Program-made: the position numbers and the translations under genes
The notes under the pieces: model-generated
The model's database searches: none
The model's input: the letters and a program-made list of their open reading frames with translations, nothing else
Told to the model about the DNA's origin: nothing
DNA from: an uncultured Ruminococcus sp.
GTDB lineage: Bacteria > Bacillota > Clostridia > Oscillospirales > Ruminococcaceae
DNA length: 12,355 nt
Assembly: GCA_946540705.1 (NCBI GenBank)
Contig: CAMNJD010000560.1
Location: forward strand, 1 to 12,355
Direction of reading: 5' to 3'
In this document: piece after piece, positions 5,925 through 12,355 of the stretch
Numbering within the stretch: position 1 is the first letter of the stretch
How the letters are laid out: every line of letters begins with the position of its first letter

Positions 5925-8699
5925 ATGTTTCAGCTATGCCTGGGCTGTATGAAGCCGATCGGCGATGAGCAGGTGTGTCCGCACTGCGGCTATGTCAAGG
6001 GGACACCTGCAAAGGAGCCGTATCACATTGCTCCGGGCGTCATGCTCCGCAAATATCTGATCGGGCGCGTGCTCGGCTACGGCGGCTTCGGTGTGACGTA
6101 TCTCGCTTATGATACCCAGCTCGAAACCAAGGTCGCGATCAAGGAGTATCTGCCGGGCGACTTCGCGACCAGAATGCCCGGCGAAACAAAGGTCACGGTC
6201 TATTCCGGCGAGAAAACACAGATGTTTGAGGCCGGCAGGGACAAGTTCATGGATGAGGCGCGGCGGCTGGCGCAGTTCGCAAGCGTGCCGGGGATTGTCA
6301 CGATCCTCGATGTGTTTGATGCGAACGGCACCTGCTATATCGTCATGGAGTTTCTCGAAGGCGAGACTGTCCGTGCGCGTCTGGAGCGTGAGAAGAAGCT
6401 GCCGGAGGAAACGGCTGTTGCGATCATGCTGCCGGTGCTCGATGCACTGACCGCCGTTCACGAGAAGGGCATCATTCACCGCGATATCTCCCCGGACAAC
6501 ATTTTCCTGACCGATGACGGACAGGTCAAGGTGCTCGATTTCGGTGCGGCGCGCTATGCCTCCGCCGGACAGAGCAAGAGCCTCTCCGTGATCCTGAAGC
6601 CGGGATATGCCCCCGAGGAGCAGTATCGCTCCCACGGCGAACAGGGCCCGTGGTCGGATGTCTATGCCTGTGCCGCGACCCTCTACAAAATGCTTTCCGG
6701 CCAGACGCCCGAGGACGCGATGGAGCGCTGCTCGAATGACGAGGTCAAGCCGCTCTCGAAGATGCATGTTTCGATCCGGAAAGAGCGGGAAATTGCGATT
6801 ATGAACGCGATGAACGTCTATCAGGAGCACCGCACACAGTCTGCGGCACAGTTCAAGGAGGAGCTCATCGCCGGTCTGCCGGTCAGGCGCATCAAGGATC
6901 TGAAAAAGGGGCAGTCGGGGCTTGGCTGGACAAAGCTGCAAAAGGGCATCCTCGCGGGTGTACTGGCATTGCTGGCGGCAACGGCAGGCATCGGCGTTTA
7001 CGGCATGGTCAGGGGCGGTACTCCGTTCTACATTTTCACGGACGAATCCGGTAAAAAAACTGTGCCGGATGTGACAGGGCAGACAGATAAGGTCGCTGAG
7101 AAGAATACACGGGATGCCGGACTGATTCCGCTGATCGTCAACGGCAACTACTCCGATACAGTGGAGCGCGGCCTGATCGTCAATCAGATGATTGCTGCGG
7201 GCAAAATGGTCGATCCGGATACGACGCTCGAAATGATCATGAGCCTCGGACCGGAGCAGACGGAGCTGCCGGATGTGACCGGACTGGAGCAGTCTGAGGC
7301 AGAGAACCTGCTGACCGGAGCCGGGTTCCGGGTCAAGGTCACAGAGGAAGCATCAAATGTCGCGCCGGGGCTGATCATCCGGCAGAGCCCGGAGGCGGGT
7401 CTTTGCTCGAAGAATACCGAAATTGAGATCGTGGTATCAACCGGTAAGGATGTCGATGCGGCAAAGACCGAGACGCTCGGCGATTATGTCGGCAAAAACT
7501 ACGATGATGTTGTGTCGATTCTTAATGACAAGGATATCTATGTCCGGAAGGTCACTGAGGAGAGCAATGAGCCGGAGGGAACGGTTCTTGCGCAGGATAT
7601 CGAGGCCGGTCAGGTCGTGCATCACGGCGATATTATCACACTGACGGTCAGCTCGGGCAGGAAAAAGTACACGGTCAAGGATTACACGGCGCGGACTTAT
7701 GCAGATGCCTATGCGGAACTGACCGACATGGGCTTTGCGGTGAAATATGAATACGCGGAGAATACCCTCTATGCGCGTGACGTTGTGCTCGGGCAGTCTG
7801 TTGCGGCCGGAACCGTGACAGATGATCCGGCAAGCGTAACCATTACACTGACGCTCAGTGACGGCGGTCAGACGAATGTGCATAATGAGCCGCCGCAGAC
7901 TGCTGCGACAACCAGGGCGACAACCAGGGCGACGACTGTTACAACGACCGCTGCAACGACTGCTCCCAGGATAACGACTGCAACTACGACTGCGGCGCGG
8001 ATCACCACCGCCACGACCGCCGCAATACCGCAGCCGGAAACCGCTGTGCTGATCAGTGAGAGCGGAACGGTCGGCGGCCTCCGGTACAGTCTGAACTATG
8101 AAACCGGAGAGCTGTACATTTCCGGAAACGGCGAAATGTATGACATGGACCGTAACAATTACCCATGGGCGAACAACAGGGCAAAGATCCGGTCTGTTGT
8201 GATCGCCGAGGGCGTTGCGGGAATCGGTGCAAATGCGTTTGAGGAATGCACAGCGCTGGAACAGGTCATCCTGCCGTCAACGCTGAGCTCCCTGCCGGAG
8301 TATGTGTTCTACAACTGCACTGCGCTGAAGGAGATCACAATTCCGGGCGGTGTCCGGTCGATTGAGGGCGGAGCCTTCTCCGGCTGCACGGCGCTGCACA
8401 CGGTGCGGATCGAAAGCGGCACGCAGAGCATCGGAACGTATGCGTTTATGAACTGCTCGTCGCTGGATGCGCTCACACTTCCGGAAACACTGGTTCAGGT
8501 GCAGCAGGGTGCGTTCTATGATTTCACAAATCAATACGGCACAAAAACAGATATTGCGAGCGTGGAATTCATGGGTACGCTTGCGCAGTGGGCCGAGGTT
8601 GTGAATCATACGGAGGTCTATAACGATATTCTCCTGAACAGTTGGGTGCAGTGCGCAGACGGCAGATCAGAGCCGATGAATGTATCACCGTTCGGCTGA
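5925..8699 (+). CDS. Zinc-ribbon PASTA Ser/Thr kinase with long LRR_5 tail
   Basis: This gene encodes a 924-residue predicted receptor kinase. Zinc ribbon: C5, C8, C18, C21, followed by GTPAKEPYH. The kinase domain (about 44-315) is complete: GYGGFG (51-56), K73 in VAIKEY, HRD at 185-187 with N192, DFG at 205-207, GYAPEEQY and WSDVYACA. One transmembrane helix spans about 341-361. Outside are four PASTA repeats (starting near 380, 448, 516 and 583), a Thr-rich linker (658-704) and about five BspA-like LRR_5 repeats (AFEECTALEQV, VFYNCTALKEI, AFSGCTALHTV, AFMNCSSLDAL). The end has an aromatic-rich cap containing QCADG. PASTA units suggest sensing of peptidoglycan or muropeptides; LRR_5 modules occur in surface and adhesion proteins. 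The TM-PASTA block is nearly the same as in the pseudokinase upstream, while the kinase domain is closest to the next two genes. It is not the usual division-cluster PASTA kinase, which lacks a zinc ribbon and LRR. Confidence 0.93.
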   Translation: MFQLCLGCMKPIGDEQVCPHCGYVKGTPAKEPYHIAPGVMLRKYLIGRVLGYGGFGVTYLAYDTQLETKVAIKEYLPGDFATRMPGETKVTVYSGEKTQMFEAGRDKFMDEARRLAQFASVPGIVTILDVFDANGTCYIVMEFLEGETVRARLEREKKLPEETAVAIMLPVLDALTAVHEKGIIHRDISPDNIFLTDDGQVKVLDFGAARYASAGQSKSLSVILKPGYAPEEQYRSHGEQGPWSDVYACAATLYKMLSGQTPEDAMERCSNDEVKPLSKMHVSIRKEREIAIMNAMNVYQEHRTQSAAQFKEELIAGLPVRRIKDLKKGQSGLGWTKLQKGILAGVLALLAATAGIGVYGMVRGGTPFYIFTDESGKKTVPDVTGQTDKVAEKNTRDAGLIPLIVNGNYSDTVERGLIVNQMIAAGKMVDPDTTLEMIMSLGPEQTELPDVTGLEQSEAENLLTGAGFRVKVTEEASNVAPGLIIRQSPEAGLCSKNTEIEIVVSTGKDVDAAKTETLGDYVGKNYDDVVSILNDKDIYVRKVTEESNEPEGTVLAQDIEAGQVVHHGDIITLTVSSGRKKYTVKDYTARTYADAYAELTDMGFAVKYEYAENTLYARDVVLGQSVAAGTVTDDPASVTITLTLSDGGQTNVHNEPPQTAATTRATTRATTVTTTAATTAPRITTATTTAARITTATTAAIPQPETAVLISESGTVGGLRYSLNYETGELYISGNGEMYDMDRNNYPWANNRAKIRSVVIAEGVAGIGANAFEECTALEQVILPSTLSSLPEYVFYNCTALKEITIPGGVRSIEGGAFSGCTALHTVRIESGTQSIGTYAFMNCSSLDALTLPETLVQVQQGAFYDFTNQYGTKTDIASVEFMGTLAQWAEVVNHTEVYNDILLNSWVQCADGRSEPMNVSPFG
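6994..7944 (+). repeat. Direct repeat, copy 2 (TM-PASTA-linker segment)
   Basis: This is the partner of 4411-5361, at a constant offset of 2583 bases with no insertions or deletions. The exact blocks fall at 7593-7628 and 7738-7787. The corresponding segment of the next kinase gene (about 9890-10720) encodes the same four-PASTA layout but is far more diverged, so the high similarity is specific to this pair. Confidence 0.85.
7896..8036 (+). other. Thr/Ala-rich linker of the third kinase
   Basis: This encodes 47 residues with 21 Thr, including repeated TTRAT and RITTAT units. It connects PASTA repeat 4 to the LRR_5 module. The first part is shared with the pseudokinase linker; the RITTAT part is not, suggesting local repeat expansion. 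Confidence 0.8.
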
Positions 8700-8747
8700 G
8701 AAAAACGGATCAGAGAAAGAATGCGCATGATTTGATTTGTTTTGATG

Positions 8748-8754
8748 AAGGGAG
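8748..8754 (+). promoter_or_regulatory. Ribosome binding site of the fourth kinase gene
   Basis: AAGGGAG precedes the ATG at 8766 by 11 bases, slightly long. In-frame TTG (8742) and ATG (8745) codons lie before or against this site, so they are unlikely starts. The ATG at 8766 also gives the MQELCLGCM start that matches the sister genes. Confidence 0.65.
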
Positions 8755-8765
8755 TATGTAGCTAC

Positions 8766-11204
8766 ATGCAGGAACTTTGTCTTGGGTGTATGAATCCGGT
8801 CGGGGCAGAGCAGGTCTGTCCGGTCTGCGGATATCAGAAAGGAACACCGCCGAAGGAATCCTATCATCTGAAGCCGGGAACACTGCTGCGGAAATATTTG
8901 ATCGGGCGCGTGCTGGGCTACGGCGGCTTCGGCGTGACATATCTCGGATACGATACACAGTTCGATATCCGTGTTGCGATCAAGGAGTATCTGCCGGGTG
9001 AATATGCGACCAGAATCCCCGGCGACCTGACACTGACGGTCTATTCCGGCGAAAAAGGCACGATGTTTGCCAACGGCCGTGCGAAGTTTATCGACGAGGC
9101 ACGCAGACTGGCACAATTCTCCGGGGAAGCGGGTGTCGTTTCGATTCTCGATGAGTTCGACGCGAACGGAACCTGCTATATTGTCATGGAGTATCTGGAG
9201 GGCGAGACACTGAAGGAACGGCTCAAACGTGTCGGGAAGATCTCCGCAGAGGAGGCTGTGCAGATCATGCTGCCGGTGCTTGATGCGCTGACGGTCGTGC
9301 ATGCAAAGGGGATCATTCACCGCGATATTTCCCCGGACAATATCTTTCTGACGAACGACGGCAAGGTCAAGCTGCTCGATTTCGGTGCAGCGCGCTACGC
9401 CTCTGCCGGGCAGAGCAAGAGCCTGTCCATTATCCTGAAGCCGGGCTATGCGCCGGAGGAGCAGTATCGCTCACACGGCGAGCAGGGGCCGTGGTCAGAT
9501 GTCTATGCCTGCGCCGCGACGATGTATAAGGCGATCACCGGCGTGACACCGGAGGATGCGCTGGAGCGCGCCGTCAGGGATGAGGTCAAGCCGCTGACAA
9601 AGATGCATGTGCGCATCTCCAGAGAGCAGTCAAACGCGATCATGAACGCGATGAACATTTTTCGCGAGGACAGAACGCAGTCTGCTGCGGAATTCAAATC
9701 GCAGCTCATCGGCGCACAGAAGGTACGGCGGCAGAAGCAGACGCATCACGCTGACGGCGACGGCTGGCGTACATGGCAGAAGGCCGCGCTGCTCTCGGCA
9801 GCGGGCGGACTGATCCTGACAGTCGGGCTCTCTCTGGCGTTTCAGAATAGACAGCCGCCGCGGCCGAAGGATTTGTCGTCGATAGGCGGAGTGAACCATG
9901 TGTGGGTGCCGGATCTGACGCATATCTATGAATCGCAGGCAAGGAAAATGATCACGGATGCCGGACTGACCCCGGAAATCCGGGAGGGCGACTATTCCGA
10001 CACATTGCCGGCGGGCATGGTCGTCAACCAGTCTCCGCTGGCCGGGCAGGGGATCGAGAAGAATATGCCCGTTGAGATCACCATGTCGCTCGGCAAGCAG
10101 AAGGTGCAGCTCGACGACATGACCGGCATGACTGCGAGTGAGGCAAAGCTCCTGCTGATCAAACGCGGCTTTGACGCCGTGGTCTATAAGTCAGACTATT
10201 CGGATGCCCCTGACGGCGAAACAATCAGTCAGTCGCTGGAGCCGGGCAGTTACCCGAAGGGGACGCAGGTGATGCTGTTCGCGTCGATGGGGCTTTCGGA
10301 TAAGCCGGATGCCGGGAAAACACTGACGGTCGGCAATTACAGCGGATGGGAGTTTGAAAAGGTGCGGGAGGAGCTCGCCGATGAGCTGATCTATGTCAAG
10401 CGGAATTATGTGACCTCCTTCAAGCCCGCTGATACGGTCGTCGGGCAGTCTGCTGCGCCGGACAGCAAGGTGCAGCAGGGCTCGGTCATCACGCTGGATG
10501 TCAGCGCGGGCAGCAGGAAATTTACAGCAGAAGACTACCACACGCTGAATTACCATGTTGCCAGATGCGGACTGGCACTGAACGGACAGAATGCGCTGCT
10601 GCAATATGAGATCAGCGATCTGTATCACCCCGAGCTGGTCATGCGCCAGAGCATTCCCGCCGGGACTGAAACCGTCCCGGGCGAATCCGTGATCCTGACG
10701 GTCAGCCTGAAGAATATTCAGGGCATGACAGTGCCGGAATCGGCGAAAACGCTTCCGGATTCCGGGCTTTCATGGAACTATGAGAACCGGGTGCTGACGA
10801 TTTACGGAAACGGCTCCATGCCGGAATGGTCAGAGAAAACCGGAGCACCCTGGCATACGGCTGAGATCATGCAGAACTGTGAGTATGTGCTGCTCTGCGG
10901 CAATATCCAGTCAGTCGGTGCGTATGCATTCGCGGATCTGGCCGCGCTGAAAACCGTTGTTGTCCCGGGTACCTCGCTGATCGTGCAGGAGGGTGCATTC
11001 TCCGGCTGTACCGCGCTGGAGACCGTTCTGCTCCCTGAGGATCTCACGGAGATCGGGGCAGACGCATTTTCAGACTGTGCGTCTCTGAAAACGGTATATT
11101 TTGCAGGTACAGAGGCAGACTGGAACGCGATCGCGTTTGCTGATGCGGAGCCGCTGCCTGCGGGTGCAGACCTGATCACTGCGGACAGCGCGGTAACGGA
11201 CTGA
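8766..11204 (+). CDS. Zinc-ribbon PASTA Ser/Thr kinase with LRR_5 tail, no Thr linker
   Basis: This gene encodes an 812-residue predicted receptor kinase. Zinc ribbon: C5, C8, C18, C21. The kinase domain has GYGGFG (51-56), K73, HRD (185-187), N192, DFG (205-207) and GYAPEEQY, at exactly the same residue numbers as the preceding kinase. The transmembrane helix is at about 340-359. Four diverged PASTA-type repeats start near 381, 447, 518 and 587; only the first keeps VPDLT, and the second reads LDDMTG. No Thr-rich linker is present: repeat 4 passes almost directly into an LRR_5 module (about 660-800) with AFADLAALKTV, AFSGCTALETV and AFSDCASLKTV, ending in AGTEADWNAIAF. The intracellular part is very close to the neighbouring kinases, while the ectodomain is the most distant PASTA set here, suggesting a different ligand (inference). 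The 66-base gap upstream is the longest within the array. Confidence 0.93.
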   Translation: MQELCLGCMNPVGAEQVCPVCGYQKGTPPKESYHLKPGTLLRKYLIGRVLGYGGFGVTYLGYDTQFDIRVAIKEYLPGEYATRIPGDLTLTVYSGEKGTMFANGRAKFIDEARRLAQFSGEAGVVSILDEFDANGTCYIVMEYLEGETLKERLKRVGKISAEEAVQIMLPVLDALTVVHAKGIIHRDISPDNIFLTNDGKVKLLDFGAARYASAGQSKSLSIILKPGYAPEEQYRSHGEQGPWSDVYACAATMYKAITGVTPEDALERAVRDEVKPLTKMHVRISREQSNAIMNAMNIFREDRTQSAAEFKSQLIGAQKVRRQKQTHHADGDGWRTWQKAALLSAAGGLILTVGLSLAFQNRQPPRPKDLSSIGGVNHVWVPDLTHIYESQARKMITDAGLTPEIREGDYSDTLPAGMVVNQSPLAGQGIEKNMPVEITMSLGKQKVQLDDMTGMTASEAKLLLIKRGFDAVVYKSDYSDAPDGETISQSLEPGSYPKGTQVMLFASMGLSDKPDAGKTLTVGNYSGWEFEKVREELADELIYVKRNYVTSFKPADTVVGQSAAPDSKVQQGSVITLDVSAGSRKFTAEDYHTLNYHVARCGLALNGQNALLQYEISDLYHPELVMRQSIPAGTETVPGESVILTVSLKNIQGMTVPESAKTLPDSGLSWNYENRVLTIYGNGSMPEWSEKTGAPWHTAEIMQNCEYVLLCGNIQSVGAYAFADLAALKTVVVPGTSLIVQEGAFSGCTALETVLLPEDLTEIGADAFSDCASLKTVYFAGTEADWNAIAFADAEPLPAGADLITADSAVTD

Positions 11205-11220
11205 GTCGAGAGCAGCTCCG

Positions 11221-11228
11221 AAGGGGGG
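11221..11228 (+). promoter_or_regulatory. Ribosome binding site of the fifth kinase gene
   Basis: AAGGGGGG lies 6 bases before the ATG at 11235, within the 30-base gap after the previous stop. It is a somewhat degenerate but well-placed purine-rich site. Confidence 0.65.
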
Positions 11229-11234
11229 AAAACC

Positions 11235-12355
11235 ATGTTTCAGCTTTGTCTTGGGTGTATGAACCCGATCGGCACGGAAAAAACCTGCCGGTACTGCGGG
11301 TATGTGCAGGGCACGCCCGCAAAGGAGCCTTACCATATCCGTCCCGGCAGCATGATCGGGAAATACATGATCGGGCGCGTGCTGGGCTACGGCGGCTTCG
11401 GCGTGACATATATCGCCTATGATACACAGTTCAATATCCGTGTCGCGATCAAGGAGTATCTGCCCTCAGAGCTTGCAACGCGAATGCCCGGCGATGCACA
11501 TGTGACGGTCTATTCCGGCGAAAAAACCGTGATGTTTCAGGCGGGAAAAGATAAGTTTCTCCAGGAGGCGCGGCGGCTGGCCAATTTCACATCGGATGAG
11601 GGCATTGTCAGAATACTCGATGAATTCGACAGCAACGGCACCAGCTATATCGTCATGGAATATCTTGACGGCGAAACGCTCCGCAGCAGGCTGGAACGCG
11701 AAAAGAAGCTCAAGCCCGATGAAGCGATCCGGATCATGCTGCCGGTGCTCGATGCGCTGACAGCGGTTCATGCAAAGGGCATTATTCACCGCGATATCGC
11801 GCCGGACAATATCTTCCTGACGCGGGACGGCAAGGTCAAGCTGCTTGATTTCGGTGCGGCACGCTATGCCTCCGCGAACTACAGCAAGAGCCTCTCGATC
11901 ATCCTGAAGCAGGGCTATGCGCCGGAGGAGCAGTACCGCTCGCACGGCGAACAGGGGCCGTGGTCGGATGTCTATGCCTGTGCGGCAACACTCTACCGGA
12001 TGATGACCGGCACAGCCCCGCCGGATGCGATCGAGCGCTGCGGTCATGATACGCTCAAGCCGCTCGCGAAGATGGGCGTGCATCTTGACCGCAGTGTCGA
12101 AACGGCGATCATGAATGCGCTGAATATCTACAGAAATGACCGGACGCAGTCTGCCGCGGAATTCCGTGCGCAGCTAACCGGAACCGAAAAAGCTGTGCGC
12201 AAAAAGAATACGCACAGGCAGCATGACTGGGGCAAATGGAAAACATGGCAGAAGATCGCGTTTGTCGGGATGTGCGTGCTGACAGTCGGGCTGGTCGGCG
12301 TCGGCGCATACGGCATTGCGGTCGGCGGCACGCCGTTCTATGTGCTGAACAATAC
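11235..12355 (+). CDS. Zinc-ribbon Ser/Thr kinase, N-terminal part (cut by window edge)
   Basis: 373 codons are visible from the ATG at 11235 and the frame is still open at the right edge. The protein starts MFQLCLGCM with zinc-ribbon cysteines C5, C8, C18 and C21 (CRYCGY). The kinase domain is intact: GYGGFG (51-56), K73, HRD (185-187) with N192, DFG (205-207) and GYAPEEQY. The residue before GYAPEEQY is Gln in LKQGYAPEEQ, where the two preceding kinases have Pro. A transmembrane helix covers about 341-361. The visible end, GGTPFYVLNN, matches the GGTPFY motif that precedes the PASTA repeats in the pseudokinase and the third kinase, so PASTA repeats probably follow. A 44-base block at the glycine loop (11368-11411) is identical to 8899-8942 in the previous gene. 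The ectodomain cannot be seen. Confidence 0.92.
   Translation, partial: MFQLCLGCMNPIGTEKTCRYCGYVQGTPAKEPYHIRPGSMIGKYMIGRVLGYGGFGVTYIAYDTQFNIRVAIKEYLPSELATRMPGDAHVTVYSGEKTVMFQAGKDKFLQEARRLANFTSDEGIVRILDEFDSNGTSYIVMEYLDGETLRSRLEREKKLKPDEAIRIMLPVLDALTAVHAKGIIHRDIAPDNIFLTRDGKVKLLDFGAARYASANYSKSLSIILKQGYAPEEQYRSHGEQGPWSDVYACAATLYRMMTGTAPPDAIERCGHDTLKPLAKMGVHLDRSVETAIMNALNIYRNDRTQSAAEFRAQLTGTEKAVRKKNTHRQHDWGKWKTWQKIAFVGMCVLTVGLVGVGAYGIAVGGTPFYVLNN

Noticed and set aside
5934..6941. Minus-strand open frame of 335 codons opposite the third kinase domain
   Set aside because: Similar minus-strand frames occur opposite the other kinase domains (8685-9320, 11466-12083) with parallel sequence, as expected from mirror images of conserved kinase codons.
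7900..8036. Repeated ACN triplets as a CRISPR or satellite array
   Set aside because: They are in-frame Thr codons of a protein linker with no regular repeat-spacer structure.
5925..8699. Naming this gene prkC/pknB/stk1
   Set aside because: PASTA repeats are shared, but the zinc ribbon, Thr linker, LRR_5 tail and array context differ from the division-cluster kinase, and no adjacent PP2C phosphatase is visible.
8732..8760. TTGATT and TATGTA, 17 bases apart, as an internal promoter before the fourth kinase
   Set aside because: The -10 box matches consensus at only three positions and the transcript would start at about the ATG, without the ribosome binding site.
8742..8765. TTG 8742 or ATG 8745 as starts of the fourth kinase
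   Set aside because: They precede the ribosome binding site and would add residues before the zinc ribbon that no sister protein has.

Overview
The window looks like part of a chromosome from a Gram-positive Firmicute, most likely a Ruminococcus-type gut bacterium (Oscillospirales/Ruminococcaceae). This is inferred from strong AAGGAGG-type ribosome binding sites, GC-rich third positions, PASTA-domain serine/threonine kinases, BspA-like (LRR_5) leucine-rich repeats and Thr-rich extracellular linkers. The genus was not tested by any search.

Everything that is clearly coding lies on the + strand. The left end (1-1081) carries the tail of one FHA-domain gene and a complete gene for a four-helix membrane protein with a cytoplasmic FHA domain. 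FHA domains bind phosphothreonine, so these are plausible readers of the kinases downstream. A 179-base gap (1082-1260) holds two hairpins, the larger of which may be a terminator or attenuator, then a ribosome binding site unusually far from the next start codon, with a GC-rich hairpin in between.

From 1261 to the right edge there are five consecutive kinase-family genes separated by only about 29-66 bases, which suggests one operon. Each begins with a four-cysteine zinc ribbon (CxxC...CxxC) directly followed by a protein kinase fold. The four that are complete then have one transmembrane helix and a different extracellular part: (1) a solute-binding-protein-like domain; (2) four PASTA repeats, a Thr-rich linker and a short LRR_5 module; (3) the same layout with a longer LRR_5 module; (4) four diverged PASTA repeats and LRR_5 with no Thr-rich linker. 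Gene (5) is cut by the window edge just after its transmembrane helix.

The most striking points are these. Gene 2 is a pseudokinase: the ATP-binding lysine, the glycine loop, the HRD motif, the catalytic-loop Asn and the FG of DFG are all replaced. Yet its transmembrane and PASTA segment aligns without a gap over about 951 bases with the active-looking kinase in gene 3, including exact matches of 50 and 36 bases. The array therefore seems to grow by duplication and to exchange modules. The inferred picture is a multi-receptor signalling cluster: several related membrane kinases with different wall- or ligand-sensing ectodomains, one catalytically dead partner, and FHA proteins as phosphothreonine readers. 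No PP2C phosphatase, RNA gene, mobile element or CRISPR array is visible in the window.
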